Notes under the pieces: generated by a model | The model's database searches: none | What the model was told of the DNA's origin: nothing | What the model saw: only the letters and a program-made list of their open reading frames with translations | Shown: one piece after another, positions 11,601 through 22,512 of the stretch | How the letters are laid out: each line of letters begins with the position of its first letter | Position numbering within the stretch: position 1 is the first letter of the stretch | NCBI RefSeq assembly: GCF_001039355.2 | Contig: NW_019775991.1 | Location: 487,565 to 549,564, forward strand | DNA: 62,000 bases | Direction: 5' to 3' | Origin: Lingula anatina | Lineage: Eukaryota > Brachiopoda > Lingulata > Lingulida > Lingulidae | Program-made: the position numbers and the translations under genes

Positions 11601-13369
11601 ATTCCAGCACAAGAATGGATAAAGACTTTGTGAACACTTTCACATGATACTCACGGTCCTGTGGGCAAACTGTCTAAATCTAATTCTGCCTTCTTACAAC
11701 AGTACAATGCTGCCAGCTCCAGGAGAGAGGCTAGGAACCCAGTCGCCAGTAAGTATGACTGAAATATAGGCATAACAATATCACCATCACTTCTGCTGTG
11801 TGGCTCAATCCACTGACTAACAGGATAAAGTGTGCACTATTGTTATCAAATAGTGAACAATCTGATTTTTATCAAATTTGATAGAATATTCACATTTTAA
11901 GAAAATTCTGTTTATGCATTAAGGTGTTCCTTCCCTACAGTATTAAATACAAAGAAGAAGAAGAAAAAAAAGAATATAAATAAATAAAAGGACATACACA
12001 ATACTTCTGGGATCCAAGCTTCCTCTCAAAAATCCTCCAGTAAAAGATGAGTATGGCACCACAGACGAGGTCCTTGGGGTCCAGAAATACCAACTTAGAT
12101 GTGATCAACCTCCACAGCTGAAGTGTATATTGGAGAACATAATGTTGAAACATTTAGCTTGGTGAAACTACAAACAATTAAAATGATGCACGTTTTAATG
12201 GATGCTACTGATTACAAGACTTACCAGTAAGAGAATCATGAAATCACTTACGAGAACCATTTGCTAACATCAAAGAAAGATTTATCGTATGTCAACATGC
12301 CTGCTGAACAAATCTGACCAGAAAAAGAACACAAATTAAATGAACTTAAATAAAGATAATTATTATCATTATCCAATGGCTTTACCTCTAGTTTGTCAAA
12401 TATATCCTGATATGTTTAAATTAATAAAATCTACAAATTACAAAAATGAAGAGAATCGTGGAACCGCTTTTAAGAAATATTTACTTATATTAAAGAAGGG
12501 TGTTAAGTGTATCAACATGACTGCTTAACAAATCTGACAAGGCAAAAAAACAAATAATTAACATCTAATAAAGATAATAATTATCACTATCCAATGATTT
12601 TAAGTTAACTGTACCTCTAGTTTGTCAAAAATATCCTGATATGTGTATACAAACAGGTGTCTGACGTGGTGCAGTGGCAGAGACACGGCCAGGGAGGTCA
12701 CTATCACAGAGCTCACAAATACTTTACTTACTGGGAGGTGGTCTGGAATGAAATAGTATACAATCAGTGACAGGAATTTATGGTTTTGATGATCTAGGAA
12801 AGGTTGAAAACTGGACATATTATAAACAAAATTTTAAATTGCGTTTGTTTAAAGTCAGCAAAGGATGGCAAGATGACCTGTATGCGATGTCTAAGAACGA
12901 GGGTTTAGATTTTTTAGAAGCTCATCAGATTTTTTGGGGAAATTTGGGGAATATATATTTTATTTTATTTTGGTTATTTGAAGACCTAAATTTTATTTGT
13001 TACCCCCCCCCCACCCCCCACCCCCACCACCACCACCCCCATTCAAATGTCAGAAGGTAAATTTCTACTGCATAGGCCTTGCAAGANCCCCCACCACCAC
13101 CCCCATTCAAATGTCAGAAGGTAAATTTCTACTGCATAGGCCTTGCAAGAAGCATAGCATCAATATGTGTTATTTATATTACATGCACCTGTGGCCTAAA
13201 AATCTATCAGTTTGCCTACTGCAAATGAAAAAAACTCTGGTTGGGAAAATCCTAGAACCAAAATTAAATTGTGTGTTTATGTCTAGCTACGTTACTGATT
13301 AGTGCCTGATCATCCTATACACTTGAATCGTTACTTACAGAAACCAACACTCCTACTTGTCGAAAACAT
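8694..13369 (-). CDS. UBAC2: UBAC2, ER rhomboid-like pseudoprotease with UBA domain
   Basis: Ten coding exons read down the minus strand: 13339-13369, 12615-12742, 11998-12117, 11655-11758, 11177-11297, 10639-10686, 10096-10353, 9457-9505, 9224-9261 and 8694-8804. All have GT/AG borders and consistent phases. They total 1008 nt, or 335 aa (human UBAC2 is 344 aa). Recognisable blocks are the N-terminal MFSTSRSVGFY, RLFVY-like HLFVYTYQDI, LWRLITSKLVFLDPKDLV with WRIFERKLGSQK, VPFFCDIPRVAVTNIL, and LGATLELQRQQEIELLEEQL. The last exon encodes a UBA domain (residues about 300-335: VEMGF, EALRATNND). Family knowledge: UBAC2 is a catalytically dead rhomboid-like ER membrane protein that binds UBXD8/FAF2 and links ubiquitin recognition to ERAD and lipid-droplet traffic. 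Several hydrophobic segments between residues 12 and 200 fit this. The start is chosen by homology of the short first exon. No break is seen. Confidence 0.95.
12290..12650 (-). repeat. Partial tandem duplication including the end of UBAC2 exon 2
   Basis: About 120 bp at 12300-12417 repeats 12520-12648 with scattered changes (shared text: aacaaatctgac, aaagataat, tatc-atccaatg, acctctagtttgtcaaa, tatcctgatatgt). The right copy holds the end of exon 2 and its donor. The left copy, inside intron 2, preserves the last codons of the exon (YQDIFDKLE) followed by GTAAAG, but no acceptor region was identified, so it is probably an inert exon relic. Confidence 0.75.
13087..13087. other. Single-N assembly join flanked by a direct repeat
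   Basis: The roughly 60 bases before this N (caccaccacccccattc ... gccttgcaaga) recur immediately after it. That is the signature of two contigs whose overlapping ends were not merged. The apparent 60-bp tandem duplication is most likely an artefact. Confidence 0.75.
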
Positions 13370-13570
13370 TGCAGTAAGTTGGACAATCGCTACCGCTGTC
13401 CAAGTTTTGACACTGTTATTGGTGCTGAAAGGAGAAACATCACCTCGCGTACGACATTACTTCCGGTAGTATCGTGGGAGAGCAATGGCAACCGATACTA
13501 TCAAAGCGATAAGAGATGGAACGTGACATACCTGTATCAGACCTGCCACCTGAACCTGTAGACGAATTCT
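13370..13570. promoter_or_regulatory. UBAC2 promoter region, possibly bidirectional
   Basis: The segment upstream of the UBAC2 start codon is locally CpG-rich and carries ACTTCCGG (13459-13466), an ETS/GABP-type site typical of housekeeping promoters. On the opposite strand, open frames start at 13484 (MATDTIKAIRDGT, short) and 13516 (MERDIPVSDLPPEPVDEFF...). I could not connect either to downstream exons, so a divergent gene is only a possibility. Confidence 0.4.
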
Positions 13571-13739
13571 TTACACCAGAAATTGTATCAGTAATTTTGT
13601 TCCTTTTGTCACTGCTAGAAACTTTTGTTGAAATTTCAGTATTTATTGAGAATTATCACTTTTTCCCCAAAAATCATTTTTTACATGGATTGATGTTGTA
13701 TTTTATTTCTAAAAGAAAATATAAATAAGCTTTTAATGA

Positions 13740-14560
13740 TTGTACAGACATCTAGACTGCCCTGTCTTATTGTAGGAAGAAAATATCGACAGTTACGTTT
13801 TAACGTTATAAAGGTCTGGATTGGAAAGATGGGCCTTTATACATGTAGTTTTGCAAAATACGTATAGACACAGAAAACCTGACAAAATATAAAGTATTTG
13901 GATTTCTTTCAATATTCACATTCATATTAGGCCCTATATCTAAAATTATTTCTAACGCACGCCCAAGTGTTTAATGCGTTTGAACATTCCCAAAATACGT
14001 AAACTTTTGTCTCCGTGAGATGAATTTCTCAATGACAAATATGATAGAAGTTTCCACTTTCTCCATAATAACTAATAACATTTGGCTTGTTAGGTTTACA
14101 GGCCTACTTAATGCCGCAGTGATCCAACGAACCGTTACTCGTGCGTAGTTAAGACGGTCATATTTTTTCTTGGTGCAACGGGCGTAAATAGTGAGAGGAG
14201 TTATCCTTCCATGGCAAATGGACGCCAGGGTTTGCGGTAAATGACACACATAGCGGAACAAATTTATGACCCGTTGGTGCAACCAGGCCCAGGTGGATAC
14301 GAGTCCCATTTGTATCTTTTATAGTAGATTTTTGCTAAGTACTTCCTTCAGGCAGTAAACAAAATTATTCAGAACTTATTGATATACAAGAGCCTTTTCC
14401 TAAGTATTTCCTTGTTGCCATAAATAGCGACATTTCCTCCTAATTGATAAACAAGTTCAACGACCCATCATTTACAAACGCTAAATCTTTCACTTAAAGG
14501 TAGGCAACACATCAACATAAATATTAGTTAAATCTGTAAAACTATTCATCTAATATAAGA
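13740..14560. other. Intergenic stretch with no supported gene
   Basis: Lies between the UBAC2 promoter and the first array unit. A 112-codon minus-strand open frame (13971-14309) has no recognisable motif, no splice partner and no counterpart in the other array units. I treat it as non-coding. Confidence 0.5.
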
Positions 14561-14703
14561 ATAAGACTTATTAATACCGTGATGACCGTAATCTCTGGTC
14601 ACTATTTCGTTGCGAGGGTGACTAAAAACTAAAAATTCATATGATGGTAGGCCTATATGATTCGTAATTTTGTGAACGACTTTTGGATATAGTATTCCAT
14701 CGG

Positions 14704-15009
14704 CAGTGGCATATTTAGTTGGAGGGGTCAGGGATTCCTTAATCCCCCCACCCCCACCATTTGGTTTCTGAAAAAAATTGCACTTATATTCCCCTCTTGA
14801 AATTAGAGTTTTAATTAGCTGAGTTATAGTTCTAAACCGTTCCAAATGGCACCGTTTGACCTTCAAAATAGGCCTACCAAAAGTTTTTGGGGCCCTTCAG
14901 CGCGCCCTAAACCCTACCACAAGGGGGGCGAGGGTCGACTTCAAATCCGAGGCCTGTCATTCGTAAAAAAAACTAACCCCTCCCCCTTCAAATCCTGGTT
15001 CTGCCCCTG
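14704..15009. mobile_element. GGATCCGCCCCTG-family MITE, copy b
   Basis: Begins cagtggcatatttag and ends ggttctgcccctg, imperfect inverted repeats matching the family ends. The inside has long C and G runs and the ggggcccttca block shared with copies a and c. It is part of the insertion that splits array unit 1. Confidence 0.55.
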
Positions 15010-15480
15010 TCCAACCACCTGTTTATCACATTCAGTAGATAAAAATTATATCTCATTTACAAAATTATTTGACAGATACGTTTTTCTCAAAATTCGCATC
15101 GTGTTAATGTTGCATTTGCTTTTACAACAAGAAGTGCCGTCTTCTCAGCAAGAAGTCACGTCGCCCTTATTGCTTTACCCAAACATTCGTTTTTTCATGC
15201 CCACCCCTTTGAGCCTCTGCTTATCAAGACATTTGATCATACGGTGCATTGTTCATCCCCACAGTCGGCCTGGGGTCGGCTTCAAGTATCCGAGGCTTGT
15301 CATACCTAAAAAATATCGGACCCCCATTCAAATAATCCTGATTCCACCACTGGATAGACTGTCAATTTAATGTTTGGCTACTACGTAAGATTGTCACCTG
15401 AACGGCTGACTTTTGGGTGCCTTGAGGCCTGTGAAAGGGGACGAATATCCTGTAAGAGCCCGGTAAAGTGGCACGGTAAA

Positions 15481-15715
15481 CAGTGGCGGATTTAGGGGGG
15501 TGTGCGAAAAAAATCAATCAATGACTAGAACTTTGACTAGCTGAATCATAGTTATAAACCGTGCCAAATGGCATCGTTCGCCCTCAATGTCGATTCATTG
15601 TTCACCCTCGGTCCTTTCAGTGGGCCCCGGACCCGACGCCAAGGGGGGGGGGGGGGAGGGGGGGAGTGTCCCCCCCCCCCCCTCCCCGCTTCAAAAAATC
15701 CTGGATCCGCCCCTG
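15481..15715. mobile_element. GGATCCGCCCCTG-family MITE, copy c
   Basis: Begins CAGTGGCGGATTTAGG and ends CTGGATCCGCCCCTG, good inverted repeats. It has the same internal ggccccggacc / ccaaggggg blocks as the other copies. The sister unit lacks it, so it arrived after unit duplication or was lost there. Confidence 0.65.
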
Positions 15716-16583
15716 CATTGATGATTTTAGGAACAGTGTAGAAATTTTCATGACGGTTTTTCATAGATCCCTTTATAATGGTCTAACGTTAACTGCGTGC
15801 CTTAAGTACAATTTCCTCACGTTTTCATTTGGTAAATGAGAAGCCGCCGATATCTCTTTGAGGTACGCACGACATTTATAAAATTAATTTTCAATATGTG
15901 ATTTCCACGTACAACAGCAAAAAAACATCTATCATTTTTAAAACGTGATTAAGACAAAGTCAAAGGAGCCAACGGTAATCCACCAAGGGAGATCGACAAG
16001 TACGGAATGCTTAATTTGCCTTGAATGCATTAATAAATTACCTATCATATTGGATGGATTTCAACTTTTTTATTCTTAAAAAATATTTAATGAGAATAAT
16101 AAACAGAAAGTTACGTGGGACATCTCTGAAACACATGGATGTCGAAGAAAATTGTTATTCAGAAATCAGTAGGAGTAATGAAAAAACTCATAATCCCTTT
16201 TTTATTAGTGATTCCCCTCGTCACTTTCATCCTATGTATCCAATCAAAACGTTTAATGAAATTTTGACTAGCTTCTCTGAAGATCTCAAAAATTGAGGCT
16301 TTATATTCAGTAACTTCCAGATACAGTGTATGTCGTTTAATGCAAACAGTTGCAGATCTTGCATATCAATTAAACCAGCAATTAATTTTTCTTTTTCAGT
16401 CTCACACATAAACATTATCTATCCATTTATTTATTTTCATTTCTTATTTTTCATCTATTTATTCATTCATTTTATTTTATTTTATTTTATTTTACTTTAT
16501 TTTTTGATAGACGAATCAAAACATATATAAATCATGTTGTTTTTGCCATATCTTGTAAATGATCCGTTAAGCATCGCTAAATA

Positions 16584-16716
16584 ATGACTCATTTTAATTT
16601 ACAATCGACACTTTTCTCTTTTATTTCCTTGACGAATTGTATAAATACGACCCTTTCAAATTCCAATAAACAGAATTTCTTCTGTGAGTTTGAAGCGCTG
16701 CGACAGATAAGCAAAG
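16584..16716 (+). promoter_or_regulatory. W1 core promoter and non-coding exon 1
   Basis: ATGACTCAT (16584-16592), a perfect AP-1-type site, lies 56 bp upstream of TATAAATA (16640-16647). Transcription should start about 30 bp further on, near 16670. A short leader exon ends at 16716 before GTATTG. The block is strongly conserved in W2, W3 and W4, which supports a real promoter and exon. No ATG-led coding was found in this exon. Confidence 0.75.
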
Positions 16717-17194
16717 GTATTGTTATTTCATTTTTGTTTTATTTTTTCATTCATTCATTTATTTTTACCTCTTATATAGCCTGCGGTGAGGAAGACAAAA
16801 TGGTTTAGTAGTTTAATTGGAGTTCAAGATGGCCGTCGTCTATTAGATTCTTTAATGACACACGTAATTTCTGCTTGCTTTGACTGGTTGCTTGATGTTT
16901 GTTGATATTAGCAAAAATGCATGTAGGTTATTATACATAGATAGAAGCCGGATTGACCATGTGCACATTTGAATGCGTAAAGGTTTATAGCTTAAAATTT
17001 GAAAATAGATGGCAGGCGAACAGGAAGATTTCCTTTGGCGGCAATTTTATCTTTATTGATTTTTCTTAATTCATTTTGCTCATGGGCAAATCGTCGTAAG
17101 TGTCCAGCATTTCTGGTATTGCACGACCTTAGTGGGCAGTTAAAGGTCCAATATGACAAACCCCTTCGCAGATTCAGACAGCGTTGTATTCAGT

Positions 17195-17361
17195 CATGCC
17201 CGTAGCCAGGGGGGGGTTCGGGGGGTTCAAAAGAACCGCCCTTTTGCTGTGAAAAGGTCCCCTCTGGGTAAAATTTGATCTAGGTAAATTAAGTTTTTAT
17301 GGAAAAAAGTCCACTTTTTCAGAAAAAGAACCCCCTTTTGAAATTGCTAGCTACGGGCCTG
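17195..17361. mobile_element. 167-bp MITE in W1 intron 1
   Basis: Ends CATGCCCGTAGCCAGG and GCTAGCTACGGGCCTG are inverted repeats, flanked by TCAGT on both sides. W2 has the uninterrupted site (gcagtgtacattatgaggg, about 23172). The 5-bp target duplication suggests a hAT-type origin, which is inference. Confidence 0.75.
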
Positions 17362-17515
17362 TCAGTGTACATTATGAGGGCAGGTTGGCAATAGTGAGCA
17401 GGTTTGAATAAATCCTAAAATGTCAACAGTAAACCTTCCCCACTGCGAGCATATTTGTTTTTTTTTTTTTTTTTAATTATTAATTGTTCTTGTCTTTCAG
17501 AGAAAAAACGCCGTG

Positions 17516-20028
17516 ATGACGAAGTTTCTGGCAAGCCTTTTAGTGCTTGGCCTTATGGGGCTGACTGCCGTGATTGGACAAGAAGAACGATTCCCCTCAA
17601 ATCCAGACGGCGCTATATTCCGAACAACTCTCGAGGGCGGAACGTCGGTAGTGACCGGGTATTCAACAAACCAAGCCACATCACCGGATGGCAAATCCTA
17701 CCCAGCGTGAGTGTATTCACATCTGGGTCTTCTTTGATTGGAGAGCACGCGGTGTGCTGAGCCTTTATATTAACTGACGTTTTTTGTATTTTCTTTCTGT
17801 CTTTATTCCTTCTTTTTGTATTGTTACTTTTTTGCTTCCTTTCTCTTTATCCCTTTTTTATTCCATTGTTATGTATCATTACCATTATCCGTACTAGTCT
17901 TTCTCAAAACATTACTCATCGTTTAATAACAACATCAAGATATATATATATATTTTTTTTTTGTAACATAGGCCTACTGTTCTATTTCAATTTGTTTTCT
18001 GGCATTTTATTCTGTGATCTATTTTAAAATGCACGTGCACATTTTATTTCAAAAGGGTGGTCAGGGAGCATAGCGAATTCCCCACAAGAGCACCATTGGG
18101 TGGTGAGGACTCTCATCCACAGGACGGCGTCTCTGAGAATACAGGACAGGTTAACCCGAGGGCCAAGCGACAGGCCAGGTACACAAACTCAAGACATACA
18201 TTATTTTCGTCTTTTCCTGCTTATGGCAGCTCTGGTTTGAGTAAGGGTGGGGTTGGGGAAGCTCTTCAAAACCTCCTGCTTAACTTCACAGGTACATTGT
18301 ACGCCCCCCCCCCCCCTCCCACCCCTCCAAAAACAGTTTAATCAAATTAGGGAAGCGAGATAAAAATTAAGTATGTTTGACCTACATACATGTATTTAAG
18401 TAAAATTGGTCTCGTCTACAATAGTATATTATCACCTTTAGCAACGCCCGTCAGAAAAAAATCTGGATCCGCCAGTGGATTGATAAATTAACAGCTGAAA
18501 AGATCAGCAGTTATAAAACTTGTATAAGTAGAAAATAATTGCAGAAATCTTGACATGTTTTCCAGCGATCTTGATGCTTTCTTAGCAAAGGTGATGTATT
18601 TTAATATTTTTATATTCATTTATCTATCTAATCATTTTATTTAATGTTCCGTTTTAGTCAAAATTATATATATATGCCTCTATTTAGATATCATTTACAC
18701 AGCTTTGGTATGATTAGTTTGCCAAAAGTAAGAAAATGTTCGAATTTATTTCATCTGTAGATTAGTTCAAAACACAGCATCTTTTAAATATATACTTATT
18801 AACTAGTAATCATTTCATGTTTATTTGTCCATTCTAGTCTCTTCAGTCCTTGCCGGATGGTGCTCTACTGGGTCAGACCGTGGTGGGTGTACTGGGGAAA
18901 TATTTGGTGGCCTGTCATGAACTCCCCCTGGTGGGGATGGCACTGGTATCACTGGTGGTATTGTCTGTAAGTTTTAATTATATTATCTTAATTCATATCG
19001 TACGTTAGAAATTAATGATACAGTATAGGTATTGAATTGTCTCGTGCCTACTTTCATTTTCTATATCTTTCTCCAGTGTTAATTGCTCTTCTTCGCAAAT
19101 TTAAAATACTATAGAAGAATTGACTATAGGGTCTTTTGAGGGATTTTAAAAATCTGCACTTAGACCAATATTTTATTGGTTATGGAAGGTTCAAGAGGGA
19201 CAGTTTGGTGAGAGAATGTTGTCCTAAAATTTACACCTTTAGAAACTTGAACACATTTTGTTAAGTATAAGTGCGGTGTCCTTCATTTCCATTGATAGCA
19301 CGGTGTGTCTAGGACCCCATTTCCAGAGATTAGATCGATCTACTTTAGATCGACCTACCTCCCTGGGGGTTCACGCTAAATAGCTGTTAGCCGAGCGAAC
19401 ACGAAAGTTAATTACCCCCTTACAGCTGGTAGTAGGCGGGACGGACATTTAAGCCGGATTATCTGACAGTAATCTAGTGAGACTCCCCGCGGTGATAGAT
19501 CGATCAAAAAGCTCTGGGAATACAGCCTAGGTGAAGTGCTGATTTGTAGCCTCATCTTTTTTCATACCCAAGACTACGAGCATTAAAAAATCCACAAGGG
19601 CAATAAAGTCATTTTTTTTCAATGCAAATATGAATTGCCACAGTTGCCTTCTTGATTTGGGATGGCCAAACAATAAATGAATAAAACAGGATAAGCTTTA
19701 TGTACATATAATGTGCTTTCAGTGTTTCAATTGATTTCAACTTAGAACTATAAAATGATATTTTATTATGTGTATCAGATTCAGTCACTATAAGTGGGAA
19801 ACTGTGAACAACATTTGGTTATTTTATTTATTTATTTTTTTTTTCAGACCAAGTCTATGCAGAGCCGGCATTTATGACGGAAAGACTTTAAGATATCTGT
19901 GCTCGCGTTGTAGAACGGAGTGGGGCTGGATTCGTGTACCGATATGGTATTACTGGAGCCCACGTTGGATTTGGATCCGCGCACCTGTCGGGTGTTGCTG
20001 CGACATTAGGAACCAGTGGTGGTGCTGA
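17516..20028 (+). CDS. W1: Trp/Cys-rich secreted prepropeptide, array copy 1
   Basis: Not a family I recognise. Coding exons are 17516-17706, 18056-18178, 18838-18966 and 19848-20028 (624 nt, 207 aa). Every intron is GT/AG and splits codons after base 2. Residues 1-22 form a signal peptide (MTKFLASLLVLGLMGLTAVIGQ less its last residues). The pro-region contains FPSNPDGAIFRTTL, STNQATSPDGK and REHSEFPT. RAKR at 99-102 fits furin-type cleavage, leaving Gln103 as the new N terminus. The predicted mature part (103-207, 105 aa) has 20 Trp and 9 Cys: a first module CRMVLYWVRPWWVYW...WWYC and a second with C-x13-C-x2-C-x27-CCC-x7-C ending at Trp-Trp-Cys-stop. The frame is fixed by splice phase. Role unknown; a defence, adhesive or other membrane-active peptide is conceivable. 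Exon 3 (18838) also has an in-phase AG nine bases downstream. Confidence 0.75.
19313..19526. mobile_element. CCCATTCCCAGAG-family MITE in W1 intron 4
   Basis: A 214-bp insertion flanked by CTAG; W2 keeps the empty sequence (gtgtgtctaggtgagg, about 25090). Its ends (accccatttccagagatt / ctctgggaata) and inner agatcgatc words are inverted. The interior (tccctgggggttcacgctaaat, shown in 20-base pieces tccctgggggttcacgctaa) is shared with 57080-57301. Confidence 0.8.
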
Positions 20029-20037
20029 GGCACAGGC

Positions 20038-20050
20038 CACGTGACGTCAC
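20038..20050 (+). promoter_or_regulatory. W1 post-stop CACGTG/TGACGTCA motif
   Basis: CACGTG (20038-20043) overlaps TGACGTCA (20042-20049) ten bases after the W1 stop codon. The arrangement is kept in all five copies, which suggests function either as a bZIP/bHLH DNA site or as an RNA structure in the 3' UTR. Confidence 0.5.
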
Positions 20051-20300
20051 GTCGTCCGATCGTCCTCAATATCAATACGTGAACGCTTGGTTGTATATTG
20101 CTTTGTAGCACTGAAGTACAAGTCAATAGACACTTTTGAAAGAACAATCGGTACAAATTCCTCATCTCATGTAATCTACCGCGTATCTTAGTCTGAAATT
20201 CAGAACAGGCTAAACTTGGACTTTTGACTTTTTGCATTTAAAGCAGATCGTTTGATATTTTTGTTTTTGACCCACTGGGCTTAAATACATAGTATTGTGC

Positions 20301-20302
<2 letters not shown>

Positions 20303-20346
<44 letters not shown>
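20303..20346. repeat. (CT)n microsatellite in W1 3' UTR
   Basis: A pure CT run just before the polyadenylation signal. Shorter CT runs sit at the equivalent place in W3, W4 and W5. Confidence 0.85.
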
Positions 20347-20350
<4 letters not shown>

Positions 20351-20378
20351 TATCAGTTTAGAAAGAGGCGATTAGACG

Positions 20379-20384
20379 AATAAA
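20379..20384 (+). terminator. W1 polyadenylation signal
   Basis: AATAAA followed within 20-35 bases by a GT-rich tract (gttatgttgttggttt). The same signal and downstream tract occur in W2, W3, W4 and W5, about 270-350 bp after each stop. Confidence 0.7.
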
Positions 20385-22416
20385 AAATCAAAAATAGATG
20401 GCTGTTATGTTGTTGGTTTCCGAATAAAACTAACGATGTCAAAGTACAATGGTTTCCCTTTGTGCAATAACTGTGCAAAACGCCACAAACTACATGATGC
20501 ATACGTCACCTTCTACAAAGGTAGAATTTGAAAATACTTAAAAATTTTCTTCACATTTAAATGGGGGTGTCCTGAGAGGGGACAGAAGACACGAGCCCCG
20601 CATTTAGCTCTTTATAACTACCGAAACGATTATCTTTTCAACGCCCTGACCCCCCTCATTTGACAAAACCCTGGATCCACAAATAAGCTTAATTATCAAA
20701 TTAACAAATATTCGATCAGTTTAATTGTTTGGTTTTTTTTAAATCGCTTATTTATTTCACTTCAAAAATGAGTTAGCTTAAATATAACGGTTGCTTTAAA
20801 TTACCTAATTTGAAAGAACCGGAAAGGGTCCGTTTTCAATCAAAATTGATCATTTATCAAGTTGTGTCAATTCAGAGGGTGAAAAAGGTTTTGAAATTGC
20901 TTATTAAAGATCAGGACTCTTTTGATGCACCATATTACTCTTATTTGTCTGACAGTTAAAGAAACTGAAAAAAAGAAATATGTAGAGACACAATGTAGAC
21001 GTTTCTGCCCTCGCAAACAAAGGGAATTTATGTAGCCAAATGTTCACAAGCACAACTAAGCTTTTTCTTTATTATTATTATTATTATTATTGTTATTATT
21101 GTTATTATTATTATTATTATTATTATCATTATTGCTCAAAAGTAAATAGGACTAAGGTCAATGCGATTGAAAATTGTCATTTATTAATGACGAAAAATAT
21201 GATACAAAGTTAAAAAATGGGGGATAATCATACCTACCCATATTATATAATTGATAAAGTAAGTTAATGAGTGCAACCAAGGCGATATATGTGAAACACC
21301 GAAAGGTATTGGAGCAAACGTCGGCACAAGTGAAAAATAAAACCCCGAAAAATTTATTTGTTTATGACTAAAAACCAGAAAGTTTGAAATTATCACCCTG
21401 AGCTTCAGAGATAACTTGCCNGTGGAAATTATATGACGGTTTATGATTCGTAATTCTGTGAACGACTTTTGGATATAGTATTCCATCGATGATTTAAGGA
21501 AAAGTGTAGAAATTTTCGTGTCAGTTAGTTTTTTCATAGATCCCTTTATAATGGTCTAAGTTAACTTGCGTGCCTTTAATACAATACCGTCACGTTTTCA
21601 TTTTGTAAATAAGACGCTGCGGATCTTCCTTCGAGGCACGCACCACATTTAAAGACCATAAAATTAATTTTCAATTAGTGATTTCCACGTACAACAGCAA
21701 AAAACATCTATCATTTTTAAAACGTGATTAAGACAAAGTCAAAGGAGCCAACGCTAATCCACCAAGGGAGATCTACAAGTACGGAATGCTTAATTTGCCT
21801 TGAATGCATTACTATATTGCCCATCATATTGGATAGATTTCAACTTTTTTATTCTTAAAAAATAATATCTAATGAGAATAAGTAAACAGAAAGTTACGTG
21901 GGACGGCTCTGAAACACATGGATGTCGAAGTAGAAGTTATGAAAAAACTTTTAATCCGTTTTTATAAATAATTCTCGTCGTCATTTTCACCCTATATATC
22001 CAAGCAAAACGTTTAATGAAATTTTGACTAGCTTCTCTGAAGATCTTAAAAATTGAGGCTTTGTTTTCAGTAACTGCCAGATACAGTGTTTGTCGTTTAA
22101 TGCAAACAGTTGCAGATCTTGCATATCAATTAAACCAGCAATTAATTTTTCTTTTTCAGGTTCACACATAAACATTATCTATCCATTTATTTATTTTCAT
22201 TTCTTATTGTTCATCTATTTATTCATTCATTTTATTTTATTTTATTTCATTTCATTTTATTTTATTTTATTTTTTTGGCAGACGAATCAAGGCCAAAACA
22301 TATATAAATCATGTTGTTTTTGCCATATCTCGTAATTGATCAATTAAGCGTCGCTAAATGACAACTCATTTTAATTTACAATCGACACTTTTCTCTTTTA
22401 TTTCCTTGACGAATTG

Positions 22417-22493
22417 TATAAATACGACCCTTCCAAAATTCCAATAAAAGAATTTCTTCTGTGAGTTTGGAGTGCTGCGACTCATAAGCAAAG
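22417..22493 (+). promoter_or_regulatory. W2 core promoter and non-coding exon 1
   Basis: TATAAATA (22417-22424) and a leader exon ending at 22493 before GTATTG match W1. The upstream AP-1-type site is broken: it reads ATGACAACTCAT at 22359-22370, with extra bases inside TGACTCA. W2 may therefore respond differently from its sisters. Confidence 0.7.
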
Positions 22494-22512
22494 GTATTGG
22501 TGTTTCATTTTT

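Larger units (their letters stand above)
14566..21360 (+). repeat. Array unit 1 (contains W1)
   Basis: First of the tandem units. Its left edge (actaaaaact ... gtgaacgacttttggatata) matches 21363-21480 at the start of unit 2, and its right edge (gaaaaataaaaccccgaaaa) matches 27265-27290 at the end of unit 2. A MITE cluster interrupts it at about 14703-15715; unit 2 retains the uninterrupted sequence (attccatcgatgattt). Homology with unit 2 covers promoter, introns and 3' flank, so the whole gene with flanks was duplicated. Confidence 0.8.

Noticed and set aside
13971-14309. 112-codon minus-strand open frame
   Set aside because: No recognisable motif, no splice continuation, no counterpart in other units; probably chance.
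14846-15370. 174-codon plus-strand open frame
   Set aside because: It lies inside clustered MITE sequence with C-runs and has no protein-like features.
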